Below, in pieces: positions 7,601 to 16,289 of a stretch of DNA of 64,000 nt (position 1 is its first letter; every line of letters starts with the position of its first letter). The position numbers and the translations under genes are program-made. The stretch spans positions 1,736,001 to 1,800,000 of the forward strand of contig NZ_CP089312.1 of NCBI RefSeq assembly GCF_021545335.1, given 5' to 3'. The notes beneath the pieces were generated by a model. That model did no database searches, was not told the DNA's origin, and was given only the letters and a program-made list of their open reading frames with translations. The DNA comes from Streptomyces sp. GQFP. Its GTDB lineage: Bacteria; Actinomycetota; Actinomycetes; Streptomycetales; Streptomycetaceae.

Positions 7601-7879
7601 ATGACCAGCAACGACACACCCCGCGCCCCGCACCCGTACGTCGGGATGTGGGTGACCGCCGACGGGTTCATCCGCCAGGAACTGCTGCCGAACGGCCGCT
7701 ACGACGAGGCCCGCGGCAACCGCCGCAGCGCCTACACCGGCAGCTACACGGTCACCGGCGACCACATCGACTACGTCGACGACACCGGCTTCACCGCCAC
7801 GGGCGATGTCCGTGACGGTGTCCTCTTCCACGAACACCTGGTCCTCTACCGCGAGGGCGCGGAGCCCGCCCGGCGGTGA
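7601..7879 (+). CDS. Atu4866-family protein
   Basis: A 92-residue protein made almost wholly of one Atu4866 domain: YVGMWVTADGFIRQELLPNG, RYDEARGNR, GSYTVTGDHIDYVDDTG. The C-terminal domain of the protein encoded at 6517-7296 repeats the same pattern, so the two are paralogous. The domain is a small beta-barrel of unknown function. The ATG at 7601 is chosen because the conserved region begins soon after; no ribosome binding site is evident, so it may be translated from a leaderless or very short leader mRNA. It faces away from the amidohydrolase genes and shares their promoter region. Confidence 0.8.
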   Translation: MTSNDTPRAPHPYVGMWVTADGFIRQELLPNGRYDEARGNRRSAYTGSYTVTGDHIDYVDDTGFTATGDVRDGVLFHEHLVLYREGAEPARR

Positions 7880-7939
7880 GCGGCGGCGCCCCAGGCGGGG
7901 CCAGGGAGCCGGGGCCGGGGCCGGGCGCGCCTCAGGCGG

Positions 7940-8266
7940 GCCCCCGGCCCGGAGCGGGCCCCCGGCCCGGAGCGGGCCCCCGGCCCGGAGCGGGCCCCCG
8001 GCCCGGAGCGGGCCCCCGGCCCGGAGCGGGCCCCCGGCCCGGAGCGGGCCCCCGGCCCGGAGCGGGCCCCCGGCCCGGCCCGGAGCGGGCCCCCGGCCCG
8101 GAGCGGGCCCCGGCCCGGAGCGGGCCCCCGGCCCGGAGCGGGCCCCCGGCCCGGAGCGGGCCCCCGGCCCGGAGCGGGCCCCCGGCCCGGAGCGGGCCCC
8201 CGGCCCGGAGCGGGCCCCCGGCCCGGAGCGGGCCCCCGGCCCGGAGCGGGCCCCCGGCCCGGAGCG
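7940..8266. repeat. 18 tandem copies of an 18-bp GC-rich unit
   Basis: The unit gcccccggcccggagcgg repeats 18 times (ggag occurs at 7951, 7969, 7987 and so on to 8261). There is one 5-bp insertion (before 8082) and one 1-bp deletion (before 8117), so all three frames are visited on each strand. Only one base in 18 is not G or C. The array sits between the stop of the Atu4866 gene and a nested hairpin. The open frames it creates encode Pro/Gly/Ala/Arg/Glu repeats and are not credible genes. Likely hypervariable in length between strains. Confidence 0.95.
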
Positions 8267-8311
8267 CGGGGGCAACCCCCATCGATACCGATGGGGGTCC
8301 CCGCGCTCCGG
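8259..8311. terminator. Nested double hairpin between convergent genes
   Basis: Outer arms ccggagcgcgggg (8259-8271) and ccccgcgctccgg (8299-8311) enclose an inner 10-bp stem, acccccatcg (8275-8284) with cgatgggggt (8289-8298) and a 4-base loop. It separates the plus-strand Atu4866 gene from the minus-strand P450 gene, 2 bp before the latter's stop codon, and reads equally on both strands. The outer left arm has grown out of the last repeat unit. Confidence 0.8.
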
Positions 8312-8313
8312 GG

Positions 8314-9564
8314 TCAGGACCCCGCCGCGACCGGACCCGTCTCCGCCTCCACCGGCGTGAAGGCCACGTCCAGGCGTGTCAGCCCGCGGAAGTTGAGGCT
8401 GCGCTGCCACTTCGGGGGTTCGGTGCCGTCGAGGCGGAGGTGCGGGAGGCGGTTGAGGAGGGCGTCCAGGACGATCTCGCCCTCCATGCGGGCCAGCGCC
8501 GCGCCGAGGCAGAAGTGCGGGCCGTGGCCGAAGGACATGTGCCGGCCGCCGGAGCCGGAGCGTTCGAAGTCCAGCGTGTGGGGGTCGGGGAAGACTGCCG
8601 GGTCCCGGTTGGCGGCGCCGCACACCAGTAGCACCGTCTGCCCCTCCTCGATGGCGCGGCCCGCGAGGTCCAGGTCGTGCCGGGCCCGGCGCAGCATCAG
8701 CTGTACCGGGGCGTCGTAGCGCAGGAGTTCCTCGACGGCGGCGGGCATCAGCTCGGGTTTGGCGCGCAGTTGGTCGGCGGCGTCCGGGTCGCGGAGCAGG
8801 GCGAGGGTGGCGTTGCCGATGAAGTGGGTGGTGGTCTCGTGGCCGGCGATGAGCAACAGGGCGCAGTTGGCGAGGAGTTCGTCGAGGTCCTGTTCGGTGT
8901 TGTCGGCCTGGGCGTTCACCATCGCGCGCAGGGTGTGGGGAGTCGGCGTCGCGTCCTTGCGGGTGAGGAGTTCCCGCAGGTACGCGAGCATGTCCGCCAT
9001 GCTCTGCGAGGCCTCGCGGTTACGGTCCTCGTCGAGCCGGGAGTTGCCGATGGCCTCGGCGACCGGCTCGGACCAGGCGGCGACGGCGGCGCGGTCCTCC
9101 TCCGGTACGTCGAGAAGGTCGCAGATGATGGTGAGGGGAAGGGGCTTGGCGAGGTCCGCGACGATGTCCATACGGCCGGTCGGCGCCGCCTCGGCGATGA
9201 TCCGGTCGACGGCCTCGACGATCCGCGCGCGCAGTGCCGCCACCGCACGCGCGGTGAACGCCTTGCCGATCAGGGTCCGCAGCCGGGCGTGGTCGGGGGC
9301 GTCGTTGTAGAGCATCTGTCTGCTCAGGACCCGGGCCAGCGGCCGTAGTTCCTCGGGGACGGCCTCGATGTCGGGGTAGCGCACCGAGGACAGGCCGGGC
9401 GCGTTCGCGGCGCTGCTGACCACGGCGTGCCCGGTCGCGATCCAGGCGCCCGTGCGGCGGTCCCAGAACAGGTCGTCGGCGCTCCGGAGTTCTTCGTAGA
9501 AGTCGTAGAGACGCTCTTGGACCTTGGGACGAAACGCCGACAGAAGTGAGGAAGGGGTGCTCAT
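8314..9564 (-). CDS. Cytochrome P450
   Basis: A 416-residue soluble bacterial class I P450. Seen: I-helix oxygen-binding motif AGHETTTHF near residue 240, EELLR (ExxR) near 280, and heme-binding loop SFGHGPHFCLGA with the ligand Cys near residue 350. Length is normal. It would take electrons from a ferredoxin and reductase, neither of which is encoded nearby. Start supported by aaaggatgg 4 bp before the ATG. An 86-bp repeat array lies just upstream. It belongs to the CYP105/107-like type common in Streptomyces; the substrate is not readable. The first gene on this strand after the MoxR-VWA operon, separated by a 130-bp gap. Confidence 0.93.
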   Translation of the reverse strand: MSTPSSLLSAFRPKVQERLYDFYEELRSADDLFWDRRTGAWIATGHAVVSSAANAPGLSSVRYPDIEAVPEELRPLARVLSRQMLYNDAPDHARLRTLIGKAFTARAVAALRARIVEAVDRIIAEAAPTGRMDIVADLAKPLPLTIICDLLDVPEEDRAAVAAWSEPVAEAIGNSRLDEDRNREASQSMADMLAYLRELLTRKDATPTPHTLRAMVNAQADNTEQDLDELLANCALLLIAGHETTTHFIGNATLALLRDPDAADQLRAKPELMPAAVEELLRYDAPVQLMLRRARHDLDLAGRAIEEGQTVLLVCGAANRDPAVFPDPHTLDFERSGSGGRHMSFGHGPHFCLGAALARMEGEIVLDALLNRLPHLRLDGTEPPKWQRSLNFRGLTRLDVAFTPVEAETGPVAAGS

Positions 9565-9614
9565 CGGGCCATCCTTTCAGTCCTGTTGGTCCGGAGATCA
9601 CCGGGTGCCGAGCC

Positions 9615-9700
9615 GTGGATGTCTGTCCGTGGACGTCTATACGTGGACGTCTGTACGTGGACGTCTGTGTACGTGGACGTCTGTCCGTGGGCATCTATCC
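9615..9700. repeat. Six degenerate 14-bp tandem units
   Basis: Units close to gtggacgtctgtac begin at 9615, 9629, 9643, 9657 (16 bp), 9673 and 9687. The array overlaps the stop codon of the VWA gene (9695-9697) and lies 50 bp upstream of the P450 start, so it sits in the P450 leader or promoter. Confidence 0.85.
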
Positions 9701-10948
9701 GATGTGGACCACTCTCGCCCAGTCGGGCGGCGAGTCCGGTACGTAGTCGTCGTCGCCCTCGCTCTCGCCCCACCGCCGGGCCGTGGGCTGCCGGGGGAAC
9801 AGGCCCACCACCGTCCGGCACGGCGGCCGGGTCTCCGGCCAGGGTGTCTGGCCGTCGGTCAGGACCACGACGGCGTCGGGGCGCGGGTTCGCCCCCAGCG
9901 CCTTGGCGAAGCCGGTGCGCAGGTCCGTACCCCCGCCGCCCAGCAGGGGAATCCCCTCGGCGCTGCACAGCGGGTGCACGAACTGGGCCGACGCGTCGCA
10001 CGGCACCACGGTGACCAGGTCCCGTCGGCCGCCCACCGCGCGGGAGATCGCCGCGACCTCCAGGAGCGCACTGCCCAGTTCGGCGTCGCTGACCGACCCG
10101 GAGGTGTCGATGACCACGGAGACCCGGGGCGGTCTGCGCCGCAGACTCGGCAGGACGACACCGGGCAGCCCGGCCGAGCGGCGCGACGGCCGGCCGTACG
10201 TGTAGTCCTCGCCGACGCCACCGCCTGTGGCCGCCGAGCGGACCGCCGCGCCCAGCAACTCCCGCCAGGGCTGCGGCGGATGGAACGCCTCCTCCGCCCA
10301 GCGCCGCCATCCCTTCGGGGCGTGCCCGGGGCGGCCGTTGATGCCCTGCGCCACCCGGAAGCGGACCGCGTCCCGTTCCTGCTCGCTCAGGCCGTGCGCG
10401 CCGTCGGGGCCGAGATCCCATTCCCGGCCGAGTCCGTCGGCGCCGCTGCCGCAGTCCAGCCAGTACAGGCCCATCATGTTCGGCGCGAGTTTGAACCGGC
10501 TCAGGTACTCCTCCATGAGCAGGCCTTGCGGAAGCCCCGCCGATCCTGGCTGGACGGCGCCTTCGGGGTGGACGAGCCCGTCGCCGAACACGTCGTCGTT
10601 GATCTCGAAGTCCGCGGCGATGTTCATCCGCAGCCGTTCCCCGGGGCCGGTCAGCCCGTGCTCGCGGGCGAAGCGGTCGCTGCGGCCGTGGTGGTCGCGC
10701 AGCAGGTGCGAGACCTCGTGCACCCACACCCCGGCCAGCTCCTCGACCGGCATCCGGTCCACGAACGCCGGCGAGATGTAGCACCGCCAGTGCCGGTCGA
10801 CGGCCATCGTCGGGACCTGCCGCGACTCGACGGGGTGCAGGGCGAACAGGGCCGTGGCCAGGTACGGACGGGCCCGCACGGCGTGCAGTCGGGCGGCGAA
10901 GAGTTTGCCGAGGTCCAGAGCGCCCGGTCCCGATACGTCGGTGGTCAT
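9695..10948 (-). CDS. VWA-domain protein with metallopeptidase-like HEVSH motif
   Basis: A 417-residue protein with an N-terminal region like DUF2201 and a C-terminal VWA-like domain. Near residue 75 it has VWVHEVSHLLRDHH, a HExxH zinc-protease-type motif. In the C-terminal half a complete MIDAS set is visible: VIDTSGSVS, GGGGTDLRTGF and VVLTDGQTPW. Such proteins act as partners of MoxR AAA+ ATPases, which remodel or load metal centres and protein complexes. The ATG at 10948 overlaps the stop of the MoxR gene (ATGA), so translation is coupled and the two products probably work together. Target unknown. Confidence 0.88.
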   Translation of the reverse strand: MTTDVSGPGALDLGKLFAARLHAVRARPYLATALFALHPVESRQVPTMAVDRHWRCYISPAFVDRMPVEELAGVWVHEVSHLLRDHHGRSDRFAREHGLTGPGERLRMNIAADFEINDDVFGDGLVHPEGAVQPGSAGLPQGLLMEEYLSRFKLAPNMMGLYWLDCGSGADGLGREWDLGPDGAHGLSEQERDAVRFRVAQGINGRPGHAPKGWRRWAEEAFHPPQPWRELLGAAVRSAATGGGVGEDYTYGRPSRRSAGLPGVVLPSLRRRPPRVSVVIDTSGSVSDAELGSALLEVAAISRAVGGRRDLVTVVPCDASAQFVHPLCSAEGIPLLGGGGTDLRTGFAKALGANPRPDAVVVLTDGQTPWPETRPPCRTVVGLFPRQPTARRWGESEGDDDYVPDSPPDWARVVHIG

Positions 10949-12228
10949 CGGCCGCCCTTCGCTCCGGTCGCGCCGGCCCCGACGCGTCCCGCGACACGGT
11001 CCGCCGCCCGGTCCGCCCGCCGGGACAGGGACACGACACCGGCGAGCTGCTCGATCGCCGTCGGGACGTCCCAGTCCTCTTGCCGCAGCGAGGCCAGTGT
11101 GGTCGCCGGGACGACCACCAGGTCCGGGGCCCCGGTCTCCAGCGCCCGGACGAGCAGCGCCCAGGCCGCGTCCCAGCGGGACTTGTCCGGGCGCCCCCGG
11201 ACGGCCGCCACCACACCGTCCAGCACAGCCTGGCGCAGATCCCCGCGCTCGGGCAGGTCGGCACCGGCCGGGTCGGCGAGCAGCGACTCGGGGTCCGGGA
11301 GGTCCAGCCGGTCCAGGCTGGCCAGCAGCTCCAGCCCCGGACCGTCCCCGACCGCGCCCCTGACCAGCAGCGAGAGCACTTCCCGGGAAGAACCGGCGGC
11401 GGTCGCGAAGGCGATCAGGCTGAGGGTCATGTCCCAGCTCCGGGGTGACGGCCAGGCTCCGCCCCGGCGCGTCTCGTTGCTGGGCAACTGGTGTACGAGC
11501 TTGGGCCGGGCGGCGAGCAGCGCGCACACCGCGCGGCGGGCGAAGTCCACGGCCTCCGGCAGCTTCTCGGGATCGAGCCGGGGCAGCGTGGCCCGGGGCC
11601 AGGTCCCGCCGAGGCCGCGTACGACGACCTCGTGGTCGTGGGTCCACCGGAGATGGACGAAGCGGTTGGCGAGCGGCGGGCTCAGTTCCCAGCCGTCGGC
11701 TGCCGAGGACCGGGGGTTGGCGGCGGCCACGATCCTTACGCCGGGCGGCAGTTGGAGGGCGCCGATCCGCCGCTCCAGGACCAGCCGGAGCAGCGCGGCC
11801 TGAACTGCGGGCGGCGCGGTGGACAGTTCGTCGAGGAACAGCAGTCCCCGGCCGGCCCGTACGAGTCGTACCGCCCAGTCCGGCGGGGCCATCGGCACAC
11901 CGTGCGTCGCGGGATCGTCCCCGACGACGGGCAGCCCGGAGAAGTCGGACGGCTCGTGGACACTCGCGATCACCGTGGTGAGGGGCAGGTCCAGGGCGGC
12001 GGCCAGCTGTGTGAGGGCCGCGGTCTTGCCGATCCCCGGTTCACCCCACAGCAGCACGGGCAGATCGGCGGCCACGGCCAGTGTGAGGGCCTCCAGCTGG
12101 ATGTCGGGGCGGGGTTCGGTGGTGGTGTCGCGGAGCAGGGTCAACAGCTCGGCGGCGATGTCGAGTTGGGGGGTGGCGGGCAGGGTTGGGGAGGGTTCGA
12201 GGGCGGCGAGGGGGATGGCTGTGGGCAT
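10945..12228 (-). CDS. MoxR-type AAA+ ATPase
   Basis: A 427-residue AAA+ ATPase. Walker A GEPGIGKT near residue 63, Walker B GLLFLDEL near 130, sensor-1-like VAAANPRSS near 165, and the arginine-rich lid beyond (LANRFVHL). It is longer than typical 320-residue MoxR proteins, the extra length being C-terminal. Start supported by ggtga 6 bp before the ATG. It is the middle gene of a three-gene minus-strand unit (unknown protein, MoxR, VWA) with only 61 bp and then an overlap between members. Proteins of this type unfold or activate partners through an associated VWA protein; the VWA protein next door is the obvious partner. Confidence 0.9.
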   Translation of the reverse strand: MPTAIPLAALEPSPTLPATPQLDIAAELLTLLRDTTTEPRPDIQLEALTLAVAADLPVLLWGEPGIGKTAALTQLAAALDLPLTTVIASVHEPSDFSGLPVVGDDPATHGVPMAPPDWAVRLVRAGRGLLFLDELSTAPPAVQAALLRLVLERRIGALQLPPGVRIVAAANPRSSAADGWELSPPLANRFVHLRWTHDHEVVVRGLGGTWPRATLPRLDPEKLPEAVDFARRAVCALLAARPKLVHQLPSNETRRGGAWPSPRSWDMTLSLIAFATAAGSSREVLSLLVRGAVGDGPGLELLASLDRLDLPDPESLLADPAGADLPERGDLRQAVLDGVVAAVRGRPDKSRWDAAWALLVRALETGAPDLVVVPATTLASLRQEDWDVPTAIEQLAGVVSLSRRADRAADRVAGRVGAGATGAKGGR

Positions 12229-12289
12229 GTTTGATCACCTTTGGGTTCGTAGTAATTAGCCAGCAATACAAGGGGGTTTGGGGCGACTC

Positions 12290-13768
12290 TCAGTGAGTTC
12301 GACGGCGGCCGTTCGTGCAGCGGCCCCCGGATCCAGGTGCCGGCCCGGCTCCGGTCAGGCCCGCCCTGAACAGTCCGTACGTGATCCGCCGCTCGGCGGC
12401 CCGCTCCAGTTCGTCACGCAGGGCACCGCCGCGCAGCACCGCTTCGGGCCCCAGCAGTCCTTCTACGACGGCCAGCGCACCGGCGATGTCGCCGTGGTCC
12501 AGGCGCTCGCGGACGCCGGTGAGGCAGTCCGGGTGGCGGTGGGCCTCGTCGATGGCCCGCAGACAGGGCATCGGGGTGCCGGTCAGCTCGGCCAGGAGTT
12601 CCTCCCGGCGGAGCTCGGCGGGGTCGTGGTCCAGCGGGGCGAGCACCCCGTCGACCAGGCCGATCCGGTGCCGGGCGCCCCGGCACTCCACGAGGCGCGG
12701 TTCGCCCGGTCGGTCCGGGATCCGGGGCGGGCCGGTCGGCGGACGGTCCGGTACGAGTGCCGAGGCGACCAGCGGGTGCAGCCGGTCCACCTCGATCGCG
12801 CCGGTCCGGAGCAGCTCCAGGTCGGGCAGTACCCAGGTCGCCGCGTCGGGCAGGACCGGCAGTCCGGAGGCGTGGCCGGCCTTGAGCGCCTCCGTGATCC
12901 GCAGCGCGGGCGGGCCGCCGCCGTCCGGGGCCGCGACCAGCTCCAGGAGCAATCGGCGCCGGGCCCCGAACCGTACGGTGACCGCGCCCCCGCCATGTCC
13001 GGTGCCGGTGCCGGTGGACCGTCCGTCGGCGTCGAGCAGCAGCTCCGCCTCGGCCGCCCACCGGTCCACGGCACAGCGGCGCCCCCGCGGCGCCCGGTCC
13101 AGCGGATCCGGGGCCGCTGCGGGACCGTCGCCGTCGGGCGGCCGGTCGGCCCCGGACCGGGTCCGCAGCTCATCGGTTCTGCGCGCGTCCCAGAGGTGGC
13201 GGTGCAGGTCGAGGCGGAACCGTCGGCTGGGGTGGGGGTGCGGATGGCGGCGGGCGCCCGCAACGGCATGGGAGGCGAGGGAGCCGCAGGAGCCGTGCGC
13301 GCCGCAGGAGCCGTGCGCGCCGCAGGAGCCGTGCGCGCCGAGGGAGCCGTCCCACAGCGTGAGGCTGATTCGCTGGCCGGCGTCCGCCCAGGCGGGTGGG
13401 GTCCGGGCCACGAGGTGCACCGAGTGGGCGCCGGGGTGCCCGGTGGCGTCGTACCGGGCCAGGCTGATCGTCAGGCCCGGGCGCAGGAGTCCGTCGGGGG
13501 CGATCCTCGGCAGGTGCCAGCGCAGCAGGTCTGGTGCCAAGTGGCGTAGATCGGCGCGGAGTTGGGCGGCGAGTTCGCGGCCGTGGGTGCGGGCCACGGA
13601 CCGTGGGTGCAGATCGACGTCGACGCCCGCGACGGCACACGCGCCCGCCCAGTCCCCGGCCAGACGGCGCGCGGTCGCGGTCTCGATCATGGACGGAGGC
13701 ACGGCGAACTGTCGTACGCGCGGCCAATAAGAGAGGTGGGTGTCCCCGGACGCGTGGCGAGTGAGCAT
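12290..13768 (-). CDS. Unknown protein of the MoxR-VWA operon
   Basis: A 492-residue protein I do not recognise. It has no membrane segment or signal peptide and is rich in Arg, Asp and Leu. A 6-residue repeat GAHGSC occurs three times near residue 150, encoded by a perfect 18-bp tandem repeat, followed by a His-Pro stretch (RRHPHPHPSRR). The C-terminal half has alternating hydrophobic strands and helices (LLLELVAAPD, LAVVEGLLGP). ATG 13768 is preferred over GTG 13774 because aaggtga at 13775-13781 is 6 bp away. It leads the operon with the MoxR ATPase, so it may be a substrate, adaptor or third subunit of that machine (inference). Confidence 0.7.
   Translation of the reverse strand: MLTRHASGDTHLSYWPRVRQFAVPPSMIETATARRLAGDWAGACAVAGVDVDLHPRSVARTHGRELAAQLRADLRHLAPDLLRWHLPRIAPDGLLRPGLTISLARYDATGHPGAHSVHLVARTPPAWADAGQRISLTLWDGSLGAHGSCGAHGSCGAHGSCGSLASHAVAGARRHPHPHPSRRFRLDLHRHLWDARRTDELRTRSGADRPPDGDGPAAAPDPLDRAPRGRRCAVDRWAAEAELLLDADGRSTGTGTGHGGGAVTVRFGARRRLLLELVAAPDGGGPPALRITEALKAGHASGLPVLPDAATWVLPDLELLRTGAIEVDRLHPLVASALVPDRPPTGPPRIPDRPGEPRLVECRGARHRIGLVDGVLAPLDHDPAELRREELLAELTGTPMPCLRAIDEAHRHPDCLTGVRERLDHGDIAGALAVVEGLLGPEAVLRGGALRDELERAAERRITYGLFRAGLTGAGPAPGSGGRCTNGRRRTH
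13288..13341. repeat. Three 18-bp tandem units inside the unknown gene
   Basis: The unit aggagccgtgcgcgccgc occurs three times (last base of the third copy differs). In frame it encodes GAHGSC repeats, so length change would keep the frame. Confidence 0.9.
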
Positions 13769-14041
13769 CAGCACTCACCTTGCGCGGACGGGACCCCCGA
13801 TCTGTCAACGGAGTCAGTAGTCATCGTGCGGGACCGTACCGACCTCCGGCCGCGGTCCGCCACCTCTTTTCCGCTCGACCATTCCCTCTCAAATGCCATA
13901 AATCGCCATAAATAGATTTCGCTACAAGTTCCGAAATTATTCGTGACGGCAGTGCCACTCGACCGAAATACCTCGCTCATACCTTTTCGCCACCAGCCAC
14001 AGCCACCAGCCACCAGCACAACCCCTGCACAGGAGCCCCGA
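13769..14041. promoter_or_regulatory. Divergent promoter region with gccataaat repeat
   Basis: A 273-bp gap between the MoxR operon and the carbohydrate operon. The centre (about 13885-13940) is the most AT-rich part of the window. It contains two copies of gccataaat at 13895-13903 and 13905-13913, a 10-bp spacing that puts both on one face of the helix. This is a plausible operator for the ROK regulator encoded downstream, or a promoter element. The segment 13950-14030 is rich in ccaccagcc repeats. Confidence 0.4.
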
Positions 14042-15343
14042 GTGTCCATACCCTCCCGACGCGGCGCCCTGAAGCTGACCGCGGGCCTCGCTCTCGCGGG
14101 CGCCTTCGCCCTCACGGGCTGTGGACGCAGCGACGACACCGCCGCCGCGACAACCGCCGCCGAACCCGTCGACAGCTCCCCGGCCACCGGCACTGTCACC
14201 GTCTGGGCCGCCCAGGGCGACGCCGACGTGCTCGACAAGGTCATCAAGCCCTTCAAGGCCGCGAACCCGGACGTCACCGTGAAGCTGACCCTGATACCGA
14301 ACGGCGAGTACTACACCAAGCTCCAGTCGGCGATCGCGGCGGGCAAGGGGCCCGATGTCGCCCAGTTCTTCCCCGAGTCGCAGGCGCAGTTCCTCGACCC
14401 GGCGATCCTCCGGCCCGTCCCGGACGGCCTCGTCGACAAATCGGCCTTCTTCGAGAGTCTCTGGGCCGCGGGGGTGGCCGGGGAGGTCGCCTACACGGTG
14501 CCCTGGTACGCCTACACGTACGCGCTCGTCTACCGCGCCGACCTCGCCAAGAAGGCCGGCGTGAGCGCGCCGACCAAGTGGGACGAGACGGTGCCGTTCC
14601 TCAAGGCGCTCCAGGGCGCGGGCACCAAGCGCGGCCTCGGGGCCGACATCGGCTGGGACATCTTCAACGGCCAGGACGTCGCGATGTACGCCTGGCAGGC
14701 CGGCGGCTCGCTGCTCTCCTCCGCCGGGAAATGGACCCTCGACACTCCGGCGACGGTCGACGCGCTCCAGTACAACGCGTCGTTCTTCACCTCCGGCGTG
14801 GCCGACACCAGCGGGCCCACGTTCCTGGACGCGCAGCCGTACTTCGTGTCCGGGAAGACCGCCATGATGATCACCGGACCGTGGGTCGTCGGCCAGCTCG
14901 ACACCGCCGCGAAGAAGGACGGCTGGACGGCCGCCAATGTCGCCACCGCGCCGCTGCCCGCCGGGTCCTCGGGCAGCAAGTCCTTCTCCGCCGGGGGAAG
15001 TTGGGGCGTCCTCGCGGGTGATGGCGACGCGGACGCGTCGTGGAAGCTGGTCCGGTATCTGGCGGAGCCGAGCACGCAGGTCGCGCAGTACAAGGCATAC
15101 AGCTCGCTGCCGGCGGTCATCTCCGCCTGGGAAGACCCGGCGATCGCGGACCAGCCGCTCCTCGACGCCTTCCTCACCCAGCTGAAGAACACCGAGGCGT
15201 TCCCCCAGGTGAGCACCTGGCAGCAGGTCGCGACGCGGCTCGGCAAGGAGATGGAGGCCGTGGCCAAGGGAACGGAGACCGCCGAGAAGGCGGCGGCGAA
15301 CGTCCAGTCGTACGCCGAGAGCCTCGGCACGGGCACGAAGTGA
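14042..15343 (+). CDS. Sugar ABC transporter substrate-binding lipoprotein
   Basis: A 433-residue family 1 extracellular solute-binding protein. The GTG at 14042 is chosen because aggag at 14031-14035 is 6 bp upstream and the product then starts with a short lipoprotein signal: SRRGALKL, a hydrophobic stretch, and lipobox LTGC with Cys27 as the lipidation site. The twin Arg suggests possible Tat export. After the signal come the usual features of carbohydrate-binding proteins (GTVTVWAAQGD, PDVTVKLTLIPNGEYYTKLQ, IAAGKGPDVAQF, FVSGKTAMMITGPW). It opens an operon with two permeases; there is no ATPase gene, so a shared MsiK-type ATPase elsewhere is presumably used, as is common in Streptomyces. 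Confidence 0.92.
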   Translation: MSIPSRRGALKLTAGLALAGAFALTGCGRSDDTAAATTAAEPVDSSPATGTVTVWAAQGDADVLDKVIKPFKAANPDVTVKLTLIPNGEYYTKLQSAIAAGKGPDVAQFFPESQAQFLDPAILRPVPDGLVDKSAFFESLWAAGVAGEVAYTVPWYAYTYALVYRADLAKKAGVSAPTKWDETVPFLKALQGAGTKRGLGADIGWDIFNGQDVAMYAWQAGGSLLSSAGKWTLDTPATVDALQYNASFFTSGVADTSGPTFLDAQPYFVSGKTAMMITGPWVVGQLDTAAKKDGWTAANVATAPLPAGSSGSKSFSAGGSWGVLAGDGDADASWKLVRYLAEPSTQVAQYKAYSSLPAVISAWEDPAIADQPLLDAFLTQLKNTEAFPQVSTWQQVATRLGKEMEAVAKGTETAEKAAANVQSYAESLGTGTK

Positions 15344-15353
15344 GCCGCCGACG

Positions 15354-16289
15354 ATGACCACCATCAGTCCGGGGGCGCCGCGCCGAGCGCGCCGCTCCCG
15401 GGGCGCCCGGAGCACCCGGGGCGGTCGGCGAACCGCCGTCGCCTGGCTGTTCCTCGCGCCGTTCGGTGTCGTGTTCCTCCTCTACACGGCGATCCCCACC
15501 GTCGCCGCGCTCGGTTTCAGCCTCACCGACCTCCGGGGCGCGGATCTGCGGCACCCGTTCGCGGTCAACTTCACGGGCCTGGACAACTATCTCCGGCTGT
15601 TCCAGGACGAGAGCTTCCTGCGGGACATCCTCAACACCGCCGTCTTCGTGGTGGTCGGTGTGCCGCTGACGATGGGGCTCGGATTCGCGCTGGCCGTCGC
15701 GTTGAACTCCGGTATCCGGCGGCTGCGCGGGGTGTTCCGTACGGTCTTCTTCGCGCCGGTCGTCACCAACGTCGTGGCGGTGGCCCTGATCTGGCAGTAC
15801 GCCTTCAACGCCGACGGCACCGTCAACAAGGTGCTCGGCGCGGTCGGCCTCGCCGGGCCGAACTGGCTGGACGACCAGAACCTGGCGATGCCCGTCGTCA
15901 TCCTGCTCGGCATCTGGCGCAACTTCGGTACCGCGATGGTGCTGTTCCTCGCCGGGCTGCAGGCGATCCCGCAGGACGTGTACGAGGCCGCCGCCCTCGA
16001 CGGGGCGGGCCGCTGGCGGCAGTTGAGGCACATCACCCTGCCCCTGCTGCTGCCGACCACCCTCATGGTGTCGGTGCTGCTGACCGTCTTCTATCTCCAA
16101 GTCTTCGACGAGCCCTATCTGTTGACCAACGGCGGCCCGTTGGGCTCCACCGAGTCGATGGCGCTGTACACCTACCGCCAGTTCGGCTCGGGCGAGTTCG
16201 GGGTCTCCTCGGCCGCGTCCTTCGTGATGCTGCTGCTGGTGGCCCTGGTGAGCATCGTCCAGTTCCGACTGCTGAGGTCCCGCTCATGA
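15354..16289 (+). CDS. Sugar ABC transporter permease, MalF type
   Basis: A 311-residue inner-membrane subunit with six predicted membrane segments, the first at about residues 30-50 (TAVAWLFLAPFGVVFLLYTA). The cytoplasmic EAA loop that docks the ATPase is clear: VYEAAALDGAGRWRQLRHIT followed by LP, near residue 210. It starts 11 bp after the binding-protein stop with only a weak ribosome binding site, consistent with translational coupling, and overlaps the next permease by 4 bp (ATGA). Confidence 0.92.
   Translation: MTTISPGAPRRARRSRGARSTRGGRRTAVAWLFLAPFGVVFLLYTAIPTVAALGFSLTDLRGADLRHPFAVNFTGLDNYLRLFQDESFLRDILNTAVFVVVGVPLTMGLGFALAVALNSGIRRLRGVFRTVFFAPVVTNVVAVALIWQYAFNADGTVNKVLGAVGLAGPNWLDDQNLAMPVVILLGIWRNFGTAMVLFLAGLQAIPQDVYEAAALDGAGRWRQLRHITLPLLLPTTLMVSVLLTVFYLQVFDEPYLLTNGGPLGSTESMALYTYRQFGSGEFGVSSAASFVMLLLVALVSIVQFRLLRSRS

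Noticed and set aside
7940..8266. CRISPR array
   Set aside because: Units are directly adjacent with no spacers and only 18 bp long; it is a minisatellite.
7259..8631. Open frames on both strands through the 18-bp repeat array
   Set aside because: Their content is Pro/Gly/Ala/Arg repeats created by the minisatellite, with no ribosome binding site or domain.
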